The notes beneath the pieces are model-generated. The model did not search any database and was not told the origin of the DNA. It saw only the letters and a program-made list of their open reading frames with translations. Position numbers and translations under genes: made by a program. Positions 1-5,614 of a stretch of 5,614 bases of DNA are shown in pieces. The DNA is from Clostridia bacterium (GTDB lineage: Bacteria > Bacillota > Clostridia > Oscillospirales > CAG-272): the NCBI GenBank assembly GCA_017455945.1, contig JAFTLM010000171.1, positions 1-5,614 of the forward strand. Direction: 5' to 3'. Position 1 is the stretch's first letter; the number at the start of each line of letters is the position of its first letter.

Positions 1-15
1 AATAGGTTGTTGGAT

Positions 16-52
16 AAAAATGTGCCGAATTTTAAATTCGGCACATTTTTTT
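16..52 (+). terminator. Rho-independent terminator of a gene upstream of the window
   Basis: Arms 16-32 and 34-50 are perfect reverse complements (core tgtgccgaat/attcggcaca). With a realistic loop the stem is about 14 bp, and it is followed by a T-run at 46-52. An A-run at 16-20 precedes the stem, so it could also stop transcription arriving from the right. It most likely ends a + strand gene whose coding region is left of position 1; no coding sequence is visible before it. Confidence 0.88.
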
Positions 53-110
53 GTGTGAATTTTCTAAATGTTTTTTTGAAGTTTCCTTCTGTACAAAATT
101 CCATAAATGC

Positions 111-139
111 TTGACAAACGGTAAAAAACATTTTATAAT
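111..139 (+). promoter_or_regulatory. Sigma-70/SigA-type promoter for the amidohydrolase gene
   Basis: TTGACA at 111-116 and TATAAT at 134-139 are both perfect consensus hexamers, separated by 17 bp. Transcription should start near 146, giving a leader of about 33 nt before the ATG at 179. The AT-rich stretch 53-110 between the upstream terminator and this promoter holds no gene and no clear operator that I can see. Confidence 0.88.
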
Positions 140-178
140 AGAAGCACAATGTTCTTGAAAAAACAGAGAGGATTTAGT

Positions 179-946
179 ATGGAAATTATAGATTTTCACA
201 CCCACCCGTTTATTCGGGAGGACTGCTATTTTTGCTTTTATAAAGAAAGTGTAAAGGCGGACAAAAATACAATTGTTTCTGATATGACCGAGGCGGGAGT
301 GTCACGTTTTTGCGGAAGTGTTGTAAGAAAAAGACGAGAGGGAGAGGGCTTTGAGGTGCTTCGCGGGCTTAACAGAGACGCACTTGAACTTCGGGATTTT
401 TACGGTGAAAAATACATACCCGGAATACACGTTCACCCTGATTTCGTCCGCGAATCAATAGAAGAAATAGAATTTGCCGCAAAAAACGGCGTTAAGCTTG
501 TGGGAGAACTTGTGCCGTATATGCACGGCTGGAAGGACTATTCCTGCAAAGGTTTTTCGGAAATTCTTGAAGCCGTTGAAAAATACGGAATGACCGTCAG
601 CCTTCACACGGGCGACCACGAACAGATGATGAAAATGGCGTCTGAGCATAAGAACGTCAACTTTGTTATCGCTCACCCCGGCGAAAAGGACCGTGTGCAG
701 AAACATATCGAGCTGATGCAAAATTGCGATAACGCATATCTCGACATTTCGGGCACAGGACTTCACAGATACGGACTTGTACGCTATCTGTGCGATAAAG
801 TGGGGGCGGAACGTATTTTGTTCGGCACCGATTATCCCATAGGCAACATCAGAAGTTACGTGTACGCGATGATGGGCGAACACCTGACGGACAGAGAACA
901 AGAGCTTATATTCAGCGGTAACGCAAAAAGACTTCTTGGAATTTAA
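179..946 (+). CDS. Amidohydrolase-family (Amidohydro_2, COG2159-like) metal-dependent hydrolase
   Basis: This 255-residue cytoplasmic TIM-barrel protein carries the metal-site pattern of the amidohydrolase superfamily in the expected order. HTH (H7, H9) lies at the end of strand 1, a GEL glutamate at E110, SLHTG at H143, IAHPG at H166 and the FGTDYP aspartate at D218. The C-terminal SGNAKRLLGI (residues 246-255) is the usual ending of Amidohydro_2 proteins. Relatives hydrolyse C-N or C-O bonds or decarboxylate (ACMSD type); the substrate cannot be read from sequence. TatD-type nucleases share the HxH start but fit the C-terminus less well. An in-frame ATG at 149 lies only about 3 nt after the predicted transcription start and has no ribosome site. 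ATG 179 has agagagga at 165-172 with a 6-nt spacer, so it is chosen. A CxxC (C16, C19) follows the HTH and is unusual. The gene forms its own transcription unit. Confidence 0.88.
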   Translation: MEIIDFHTHPFIREDCYFCFYKESVKADKNTIVSDMTEAGVSRFCGSVVRKRREGEGFEVLRGLNRDALELRDFYGEKYIPGIHVHPDFVRESIEEIEFAAKNGVKLVGELVPYMHGWKDYSCKGFSEILEAVEKYGMTVSLHTGDHEQMMKMASEHKNVNFVIAHPGEKDRVQKHIELMQNCDNAYLDISGTGLHRYGLVRYLCDKVGAERILFGTDYPIGNIRSYVYAMMGEHLTDREQELIFSGNAKRLLGI

Positions 947-965
947 CCTAACAATTCAAAAGCAA

Positions 966-1015
966 ACGGTTATTTTAACCGTAAAAAAAGGTTGCGTTGC
1001 AACCTTTTTTGTTTT
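966..1015 (+). terminator. Tandem-hairpin terminator after the amidohydrolase gene
   Basis: Two adjacent hairpins lie 19 bp after the stop codon. The first pairs acggtta (966-972) with taaccgt (976-982). The second pairs 984-995 with 999-1010, has a gtt loop and ends in T6 plus gtttt. The second has the form of an intrinsic terminator with A/T-tract arms; the first is a short stem just upstream. The T-tail ends six bases before the next -35 box. Confidence 0.87.
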
Positions 1016-1020
1016 CCCCC

Positions 1021-1049
1021 TTGACAAAAAACAAAACGTCTGTTATACT
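1021..1049 (+). promoter_or_regulatory. Sigma-70/SigA-type promoter of the padR operon
   Basis: TTGACA at 1021-1026 and TATACT at 1044-1049 are separated by 17 bp. Transcription should start near 1056-1057, inside the palindromic region described separately, so a bound repressor there would block initiation. The leader is about 40 nt. Confidence 0.85.
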
Positions 1050-1084
1050 ATACATAGATATACGATGTATTGTGAATCTATGTA
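1050..1084. promoter_or_regulatory. Candidate PadR operator (palindromic half sites over the transcription start)
   Basis: A perfect 9-bp inverted repeat, tacatagat at 1051-1059 and atctatgta at 1076-1084, is separated by 16 bp. A nested dyad, atacat (1050-1055) and atgtat (1065-1070), shares the left arm. PadR-family repressors commonly bind AT-rich dyads with ATGT/ACAT-like half sites and repress their own promoters. This element touches the -10 box, covers the predicted start and ends at the ribosome binding site. Autoregulation is inferred. The 9-bp arms could instead form an RNA hairpin, but the left arm may be only partly transcribed. Confidence 0.6.
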
Positions 1085-1095
1085 AGGAGGAAATT

Positions 1096-1428
1096 ATGAA
1101 AATAAGTAAAGAATTATTGAAAGGAAGCACCGCTATATTGATACTTAAAGTAATATCCGAGGGCGATGCGTATGGCTATCAGATAGTCGGAGAACTGAAA
1201 AAAAGATCGGGCGACGTGTTCAAATTAAACGAGGGCACTTTATACCCCATACTTCACACGCTCGAAAAAGAGGGCTACGTCAAGTCATATCGTAAATCTA
1301 CCGAGGGCGGGCGAGAGCGTAGATATTATAAGATAACCCTTGAAGGCAAAGCACAGCTTAGTGAAAAAATTGAGGAATGGAACCTTTTTGCGGAAGGAGT
1401 AAACCGAGTGTTAAAGGAGGAGCGCTGA
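1096..1428 (+). CDS. PadR-family winged-helix transcriptional regulator
   Basis: At 110 residues this is the usual length of a short PadR-like (PF03551, subfamily-2) repressor. The signature elements are in order: LLKGSTAILIL (7-17), the AYGYQI turn (25-30), the recognition-helix region EGTLYPILHTLEKEGYV (46-62), the wing GGRERRYYKIT (71-81) and a C-terminal dimerisation helix (82-107). ATG 1096 is chosen because aaggagg at 1084-1090 sits 5 nt before it; an in-frame extension back to 997 would cross the terminator and promoter. It is a cytoplasmic DNA-binding dimer, probably ligand-responsive, and likely acts on the palindrome at its own promoter. Its stop is one base from the next ATG, and the ribosome site for that gene lies in its last codons, so the two are co-translated as an operon. 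This PadR plus HAAS-protein pairing is common in Bacillota. Confidence 0.93.
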   Translation: MKISKELLKGSTAILILKVISEGDAYGYQIVGELKKRSGDVFKLNEGTLYPILHTLEKEGYVKSYRKSTEGGRERRYYKITLEGKAQLSEKIEEWNLFAEGVNRVLKEER

Positions 1429-1429
1429 A

Positions 1430-2428
1430 ATGACCGATAAGTTTGACCTTGATTTTGAAATAGAACGGTATACCTCAAGAATAACACGTGATATTTTTTC
1501 GCATAAACAACGTAAGAGGGTAAAAGAAGAATATGCGGAGCATATGACAGACCTGATAACCGAATATCAGCTTGGCGGAATGACAGAGGATGACGCCTTT
1601 GAAAAGGCGCGGGCCGAATTTGGAGACGAGAATAAAATTCAGGCACTTTTGGCGGTTGTGCATAATAAAGACCGATTACCGTCATGGGTAAGGCGTTTGT
1701 TTTTGGCGTTGCTTGCCGCCGCCATTGCGGTTTCGTGGTATCTGATTGATAACGACACCTACCGTTCGTGGCTTTCGCTTATTTTTACACTTGCCGTTGT
1801 GGTTGGGGCGGTATATGTCGGGATTTGGACGTTTCGGTTTGGAAGGGGTGTATTTATTCGTTATACCTCTTATAAAAAACTGAAAAAATATGTCCAAATC
1901 AACAACCTGAAATTGATAAAAAATGCCAATGTCTATGGTTCGCTTTTTCATAAAACAGTAATTCCGGAATTGATAATAGAAACCGCAAAAACGCGATATA
2001 TAATAAATCTTTGGGCAACTTTAAAGGGAAGAAAGACTTTACACCTTTGGGAAAACGGCTTGTATTTGTATTCGGATAATTTCGGATATTATTTTCTTTT
2101 TACCCAACACGGATATTTCTTTCCCAGTAATTGGTGGGCGTTTTTGCCTAACGGAATGCAGTATTTTCCTGTGTATTTTTCGGATATTGTCGAGCTTCCT
2201 CGCGGTATGCATCTTATTCCGAAAATCGACTGGGAAGAATACGAGAGCTCAGACAAAGAAAACGTCAGAGTCGTTATGCTTAATCCCATTCCGTTTTGCG
2301 TGAAAAATAACAGGGGTGAGAAGCTTGGCGACGATTCGGTATTTCTTGACAGACAGATTTTTTCTGCCTCGGGTTTTATCTCTTATTTGGAAGGGCGAAG
2401 AATATCGGGAGAGAAAAAACGAAAATAA
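1430..2428 (+). CDS. HAAS-like/permease-prefix-domain membrane protein with unrecognised C-terminal domain
   Basis: The 332-residue product begins with a helical domain (about 8-80) that has the HAAS (DUF1700)/permease-prefix pattern: RKRVKEEYAEHMTDL at 29-43, then a G-G-M-T-E-D-D-A turn and AEFGD at 62-66. Two hydrophobic helices follow at about 89-106 and 114-135, joined by a short DNDTYR loop. Basic residues before the first helix (K80, R82, R88, R89) and after the second (R136, R139, R144, K149-K153) suggest that both ends face the cytoplasm. Residues about 150-330 form a soluble domain that I do not recognise, with 17 aromatic residues between 212 and 250. The ribosome site is aaaggagg at 1413-1420, inside padR. 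HAAS proteins encoded beside PadR genes are thought to be regulated by them; a sensory or envelope-stress role is only a guess. No enzymatic motif was seen. Confidence 0.78.
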   Translation: MTDKFDLDFEIERYTSRITRDIFSHKQRKRVKEEYAEHMTDLITEYQLGGMTEDDAFEKARAEFGDENKIQALLAVVHNKDRLPSWVRRLFLALLAAAIAVSWYLIDNDTYRSWLSLIFTLAVVVGAVYVGIWTFRFGRGVFIRYTSYKKLKKYVQINNLKLIKNANVYGSLFHKTVIPELIIETAKTRYIINLWATLKGRKTLHLWENGLYLYSDNFGYYFLFTQHGYFFPSNWWAFLPNGMQYFPVYFSDIVELPRGMHLIPKIDWEEYESSDKENVRVVMLNPIPFCVKNNRGEKLGDDSVFLDRQIFSASGFISYLEGRRISGEKKRK

Positions 2429-2436
2429 GCTTGTGT

Positions 2437-2474
2437 GGTTTTCTTGCACCGACGCAAAAAAAAGCAAGAAAACC
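2437..2474. repeat. 11-bp inverted repeat with 16-nt A-rich loop between the HAAS gene and the UroD-like pair
   Basis: ggttttcttgc at 2437-2447 pairs perfectly with gcaagaaaacc at 2464-2474. The 16-nt loop ends in eight A residues. It lies 8 bp after the membrane-protein stop and 3 bp before the next -35 box. The following bases (ctatttac) are not a proper U-tract, so as a terminator it would be weak on either strand. It may be an atypical terminator, a protein-binding site upstream of the promoter, or a relic of a small repeat. Confidence 0.55.
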
Positions 2475-2477
2475 CTA

Positions 2478-2506
2478 TTTACAACCGAAAATTTTTGTGA
2501 TAAAAT
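2478..2506 (+). promoter_or_regulatory. Extended -10 promoter of the UroD-like gene pair
   Basis: TTTACA at 2478-2483 and TAAAAT at 2501-2506 are separated by 17 bp, and a TG at 2498-2499 makes an extended -10 element. Transcription should start near 2513, leaving a leader of about 25 nt with gaggtg at 2528-2533 ahead of ATG 2538. An 8-bp direct repeat, gataaaat, at 2499-2506 and 2517-2524 brackets the start site. Confidence 0.75.
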
Positions 2507-2537
2507 GAATTATACAGATAAAATTGCGAGGTGAAAA

Positions 2538-3653
2538 ATGGTTTGGGACAGAGAAAGATATATAGCACATTCTTTGTTTGAATATACGGGACGGGAAATG
2601 TTTTGCGAGTTGTTCGGTCCGCTGTTTGCGCTTGAAGACGAGTGGAGGGCACAGGGAGCGTCTGAAAAAGAAATCTCAATGCAGGCATTCGATTGGGATT
2701 ACGTTCCCACGGTAAGGCTTTCGGCAAACGTCGGGGCAATAACCGGAATGGGAAAAAAGGTCGTGGAGGATACTCCCGAATATCAAATTTGTATTGATTA
2801 TATGGGAAGACGTACAAAGCTTTGCAAAAAGAGTGCCACGCTTCCGCTTCCTCTTAACTATCCGGTGGAGACCCCTGATGATTGGGAAAAAATAAAGCGC
2901 TGGTATGCCTTCAACGATAAAAGGATAAATAAGGAAAAGTTGCTTGAACAGAAAAAGGAGATCGCTGGAGGCAAGCTTTCGGTTTTTTCAATGGTGGGGG
3001 CGTTCGACCAGCCTCGCCAGCTTATGGGGGAGGAAGCGCTTTGCGTTGCCTGCTATGAGGAGCCCGAAATGCTTCACGATATGCTTGATACATTTGCCGA
3101 CACAGCTGTCAAAACCATCGAGATGGTTGGCGAGATAGCACCTATAGATATGTTGTTCGTTCACGAGGATATGGCGGGCAAATCGGGACCGCTTTTCGGC
3201 CCTGTGCAGATAAGAGAGTTTTTTAAGCCATATTATACAAGAGTGTGGGAGGCGGCTAAAGCATACGGTGCAAAGCTTTTTTCCCAGGACAGCGACGGAG
3301 ATATATCTCCTATACTTGACGAGCTTATCGAGTGTGGCTTGAACTGTATTCACCCAATGGAGCCCGTCGGCGGTAACGATATGGTGGAGCTGCGAAAAAA
3401 ATACGGCAAAAAGATATGCTTTAAGGGCGGAATAGACAAGCACGCACTTGTAAAAGGCAAGGCGGCTGTGAAACGGGAGCTTGAATATAGGCTTGATTCC
3501 TGCCTTATGGGCGGCGGAACAATATTCGGTCTCGATCACCGCATACCTAACGGTGTACATATAGATACGTACAAATATTACGTCAATCTCGGCAGAGAGA
3601 TGCTTGGACTTGAGCCCATATCGGGCGAGGGTTGGGAACGTATGGCTTTTTAA
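2538..3653 (+). CDS. Uroporphyrinogen decarboxylase-like protein (corrinoid methyltransferase/UroD superfamily)
   Basis: This 371-residue cytoplasmic protein belongs to the UroD/MtaA/CmuA superfamily (PF01208), slightly longer than classical UroD. Supporting segments are NYPVETPDDWEKIK (107-120), the substrate-pocket region MVGAFDQPRQLMG (152-164), FVHEDMAGKSGPL (207-219), FSQDSDGDISPILDELIECG (248-267), IHPMEP (271-276), the barrel strand KGGID (296-300) and GLDHRIPNG (331-339), a block I associate with an uncharacterised clostridial UroD-like subfamily. Where MtaA has its zinc-binding HxC, this protein reads QDSDGD (250-255), and the MtaA C-terminal Cys position appears to be D333 or H334. 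It is therefore not a canonical zinc methylcobamide:CoM methyltransferase. Heme synthesis is unlikely, as no hem genes are nearby and the N-terminus lacks the typical UroD RPG motif. It may bind a corrinoid or an aromatic ligand. Gene 3666-4724 follows after 12 bp and is co-transcribed. Confidence 0.87.
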   Translation: MVWDRERYIAHSLFEYTGREMFCELFGPLFALEDEWRAQGASEKEISMQAFDWDYVPTVRLSANVGAITGMGKKVVEDTPEYQICIDYMGRRTKLCKKSATLPLPLNYPVETPDDWEKIKRWYAFNDKRINKEKLLEQKKEIAGGKLSVFSMVGAFDQPRQLMGEEALCVACYEEPEMLHDMLDTFADTAVKTIEMVGEIAPIDMLFVHEDMAGKSGPLFGPVQIREFFKPYYTRVWEAAKAYGAKLFSQDSDGDISPILDELIECGLNCIHPMEPVGGNDMVELRKKYGKKICFKGGIDKHALVKGKAAVKRELEYRLDSCLMGGGTIFGLDHRIPNGVHIDTYKYYVNLGREMLGLEPISGEGWERMAF

Positions 3654-3665
3654 TGGAGGTGTAAT

Positions 3666-4724
3666 ATGAATATAAGTGAGAAAACAGCAGCGGTACTTGA
3701 GGACATCGAAAGAAGAATTGACCCCGAAACAGAAGAGGATTTTGTCAAGCAGTGGGAGGACTTCCTGTACGATCGTTTTGAGATGGATATTTTTACGCCC
3801 GTAAGAAAAAAGATAAATCCGCCTGCCACCGATATGGAAGATATAAACATCAACGATGCTGTGGAAGATTATGACCTTATGCTTCGTTCGGAGCTTATAA
3901 AAGTTTCAAAGTCACTGGCTTCAAAAAGCAACAGCTTGGCTGTGCGTGCCAATTACGGAACCGGAATACTCAGTTCGCTTTTCGGAGCAGAAATATTCGT
4001 AATGCCGAGAGAACAGAATACGCTTCCTACTACAAAGCCCTTCAATGATACCGCAAAAATTGAGAAAATGATAGAAAAGGGAATTCCCGACCTTAATAAT
4101 GGATTCGGTAAAAAAGTATTCGAGTTCGGTGAGCTTTGTGCCGAAACCTTTGCAAAGTATCCCAAAATATCAAAGTATCTTAAGGTCTATCACCCCGACC
4201 TGCAAGGACCTCTTGACATTTGCGAGCTTTTGTGGGGCGGAGAAATGTTCTACGCTATGTATGACGAGCCGGAGCTTGTACATTCCATGCTTTCGCTTGT
4301 GACCGAAACCTATACCGCCTTTCTTAATAAGTGGTATGAATTGTTTCCGTGTGACAGCTATATGAATCCCCATTGGAATACGATTTGGCATAGAGGTAAG
4401 ATATTTTTGCGTTGTGACAGTGCAATGAATCTTTCGCCTGAGCTTTATAAAGAGTTTGCTAACCCGTATGATGCCGTTTTACTTGAGCGTTTTGACGGCG
4501 GTGCTATGCACTTTTGCGGCAGAGGCGACCATTATATAGAAACGCTTTGTGACACACCTAAGCTGTACGGAATAAACCTCGGTCAGCCACTGCATAACGA
4601 TATGGAAAAGATATTCGCAAACAGCGTAGATAAGGAAATCAAGATTTTGGGCTTTAGTAAAAAAATTCTTGAAACACTCGGAAAAAGAGAAAAAGGCTAT
4701 AACCGTAGCCTGCACGTCAGATGA
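3666..4724 (+). CDS. Second, divergent UroD-like protein with retained HxC motif
   Basis: The 352-residue product is also a UroD/MtaA-superfamily barrel, but it is not a close copy of the gene before it. It starts with a helical lead (MNISEKTAAVLEDIERRID), followed by SNSLAVRANYGTGILSSLFG (88-107), the pocket region YHPDLQGPLDICELLWG (175-191), DEPELVHSMLSLV (200-212), RCDSAMNLSPELYKEF (249-264), MHFCGRGDHY (281-290) and GINLGQPLHNDM (303-313 region). HFCG aligns with the zinc-site HICG of MtaA-type methyltransferases (H282, C284). The distal MtaA cysteine has no equivalent, because the chain ends at RSLHVR; H350 could substitute. The end resembles that of relatives, so truncation is unlikely. 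The ribosome site tggaggtg at 3654-3661 lies in the 12-bp gap after the first UroD-like gene, which indicates tight co-expression. The substrate is unknown; methyl transfer or decarboxylation is inferred only from the fold. Confidence 0.86.
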   Translation: MNISEKTAAVLEDIERRIDPETEEDFVKQWEDFLYDRFEMDIFTPVRKKINPPATDMEDININDAVEDYDLMLRSELIKVSKSLASKSNSLAVRANYGTGILSSLFGAEIFVMPREQNTLPTTKPFNDTAKIEKMIEKGIPDLNNGFGKKVFEFGELCAETFAKYPKISKYLKVYHPDLQGPLDICELLWGGEMFYAMYDEPELVHSMLSLVTETYTAFLNKWYELFPCDSYMNPHWNTIWHRGKIFLRCDSAMNLSPELYKEFANPYDAVLLERFDGGAMHFCGRGDHYIETLCDTPKLYGINLGQPLHNDMEKIFANSVDKEIKILGFSKKILETLGKREKGYNRSLHVR

Positions 4725-4748
4725 TGTGGTTTTTAGAAAAAGTATTAC

Positions 4749-4782
4749 AAAAAGAGAAAGATTTTTAATCTTTCTCTTTTTT
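4749..4782 (+). terminator. Rho-independent terminator of the UroD-like operon
   Basis: A perfect 15-bp stem (4749-4763 with 4767-4781, core gagaaagatt/aatctttctc) with a TTT loop ends in T6. It starts 24 bp after the stop codon. The symmetric A and T tracts would allow function in both directions. The next promoter's -35 box begins two bases after it. Confidence 0.92.
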
Positions 4783-4784
4783 GC

Positions 4785-4812
4785 TTGACAGAGAGTTTTT
4801 TTATGATATAAT
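4785..4812 (+). promoter_or_regulatory. Extended -10 sigma-70/SigA-type promoter of the last gene
   Basis: TTGACA at 4785-4790 and TATAAT at 4807-4812 are perfect hexamers with a 16-bp spacer. A TG at 4804-4805 gives an extended -10 element (TGATATAAT). Transcription should start near 4819, and the ribosome site aaggggg at 4828-4834 precedes ATG 4841. No operator-like dyad is evident, so constitutive high expression is plausible. Confidence 0.87.
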
Positions 4813-4840
4813 TGGTAGTAATTTGAAAAGGGGGCTGTAT

Positions 4841-5614
4841 ATGAAACCGTTGGATAAATTTATTCCCGAAATGTTAAGCGACGAAAATGCAAAAAGAATT
4901 CTTTCTGAAAAGCAGTATATGGATTTTTCAATAATGAGCGTAGAAGAGCGTGACGCAAATTTGCGAGAATTGTTAACCCACCCAATAGGTAAATTTACAG
5001 CAATCAATGAATTGTATTTTCGGTCTAAATGGGCAGAGCTATTTGAGAGATTTTATAAAAATAAGCCGTTTACATTGCTTGAAATAGCTTCCGGGGATGC
5101 GGATATGATTCCGCAGACTATGTCTATAACCAATCCTACCTCGAACTATTTTACCGCAAATATGAATGTGAAGCTTAACGAAAGCTTGCTCAAAAAGACA
5201 AGTATGCTTAACATAAAGTTGCGTCTTATAGATGATGATGCGGCAAATATAAAACAATATATTCCGGAAAAATCTGTGCATATGATAGCGTTTCAACACG
5301 GAGCAAATGACGTTATGCAGGCTATTTTGTGCGGACAAAATGAAATTGATACTACGTATTCGGATTGGATGAAAACACTTCCCAAAATGATAGAGCTGTT
5401 ACAAACCGAGGTAAATAACGGCACGTTTGAGGAGCATGTTAAGTGTTCGTTTCTCGCGTTGATGTCAGACCTTTTGGATTTGTTGACAGAAGACGGAGTT
5501 ATAGCTATAAATCACTATATGTTCCGCCTTGATCTCGATTGGGGATATCCTCCTGAGCTTTTTGAAAATATAGTTCCGATTGTAAGAGGCTGGTGCTCAG
5601 AACTCGAAAGTGCA
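4841..5614 (+). CDS. Probable class I SAM-dependent methyltransferase, 3' end beyond the window
   Basis: Translation from ATG 4841 stays open for 258 codons to the window edge, so the C-terminus is missing. A helical N-terminal part (1-75) precedes a Rossmann-like core. FTLLEIASGDADMI (77-90) resembles SAM-binding motif I in the variant form LEIASG rather than DxGxGxG. LRLIDDDAANI (128-137) fits an acidic-loop/motif II-III region, SVHMIAFQHGANDVM (145-159) fits motif IV with the HGxND residues, and LLTEDGVIAINHY (214-226) fits the strand after the LxxGG turn. The target (small molecule, RNA or protein) cannot be told. The ribosome site aaggggg with a 6-nt spacer and the strong promoter support the start. 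It is transcribed separately from the UroD-like pair, so a functional link to them is only positional. The family call is moderate because the overall sequence is divergent. Confidence 0.68.
   Translation, partial: MKPLDKFIPEMLSDENAKRILSEKQYMDFSIMSVEERDANLRELLTHPIGKFTAINELYFRSKWAELFERFYKNKPFTLLEIASGDADMIPQTMSITNPTSNYFTANMNVKLNESLLKKTSMLNIKLRLIDDDAANIKQYIPEKSVHMIAFQHGANDVMQAILCGQNEIDTTYSDWMKTLPKMIELLQTEVNNGTFEEHVKCSFLALMSDLLDLLTEDGVIAINHYMFRLDLDWGYPPELFENIVPIVRGWCSELESA

Noticed and set aside
149..178. Upstream in-frame ATG extending the amidohydrolase by ten residues
   Set aside because: It lies about 3 nt after the predicted transcription start and has no ribosome binding site, while ATG 179 has a good one and starts just before the family's HTH motif.
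455..901. Open frame of 148 codons on the - strand opposite the amidohydrolase
   Set aside because: It is a shadow of a well-supported gene, and its His/Phe-rich translation is typical of antisense frames.
997..1095. In-frame N-terminal extension of the PadR protein back to 997
   Set aside because: It would translate through the terminator hairpin and the padR promoter; the ATG at 1096 has a perfect AGGAGG and matches the family N-terminus.
2316..2534. Open + strand frame overlapping the end of the membrane-protein gene and the intergenic hairpin
   Set aside because: It overlaps a supported gene in another frame, crosses the next promoter and has no start signals.
2988..3560. Long open frame of 190 codons on the - strand opposite the first UroD-like gene
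   Set aside because: It is antisense to a clear family member, has no ribosome site or promoter that I can see, and its translation resembles no known protein.
3553..3572. Imperfect dyad tgtac/gtaca inside the first UroD-like gene
   Set aside because: Arms are only 5 bp, it lies within coding sequence, and such matches are expected by chance.
5039..5338. Open frame of 99 codons on the - strand
   Set aside because: It lies antisense to the methyltransferase-like gene, which stays open for 258 codons with a proper promoter and ribosome site.
1..5614. CRISPR array, tRNA, riboswitch, insertion sequence or attachment site
   Set aside because: No spaced direct repeats, cloverleaf, long structured leader, transposase or terminal repeats were found; the leaders between promoter and start codon are only about 20-40 nt, too short for a riboswitch.

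Overview
The window looks like chromosomal DNA of a low-to-moderate GC member of the Clostridia (Bacillota), probably an anaerobe. The signs are strong AGGAGG-type ribosome binding sites, near-consensus TTGACA/TATAAT promoters with 16-17 bp spacers, short U-tailed hairpin terminators, a PadR regulator paired with a HAAS-type membrane protein, and two tandem UroD-like proteins. No ribosomal or tRNA genes, insertion sequences, CRISPR arrays or phage genes were seen. The species cannot be named from this sequence.

Layout, all on the + strand. (1) 1-52 holds the terminator of a gene that lies outside the window. (2) A consensus promoter drives a single gene at 179-946 for an Amidohydro_2-type metal-dependent hydrolase, closed by a tandem-hairpin terminator. 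(3) A promoter overlapped by palindromic half sites drives a two-gene operon: a PadR-family repressor (1096-1428) and a membrane protein (1430-2428) with a HAAS-like N-terminus, two membrane helices and an unrecognised aromatic-rich cytoplasmic domain. (4) A non-canonical 11-bp inverted repeat and an extended -10 promoter precede two tandem genes (2538-3653 and 3666-4724) for divergent uroporphyrinogen-decarboxylase-like proteins of the corrinoid methyltransferase/UroD superfamily, ended by a strong terminator. (5) A further consensus promoter starts a gene that runs off the right edge (4841 onward), read as a divergent class I SAM-dependent methyltransferase.

How the parts work together: the PadR protein probably represses its own operon and so controls the HAAS membrane protein. 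The two UroD-like proteins are surely co-transcribed and probably act on related substrates or as partners. They differ at the site where MtaA-type methyltransferases bind zinc: the second keeps an HxC motif and the first has an acidic replacement. No corrinoid-binding protein or activator is encoded here, so a methyl-transfer pathway is only a hypothesis. Each transcription unit has its own terminator or promoter, so there is no evidence that the hydrolase, the PadR operon, the UroD pair and the last methyltransferase form one system. I see no clearly new defence or mobile system. The points most worth a second look are the contrasting UroD pair, the PadR operator and the unrecognised domain of the membrane protein.
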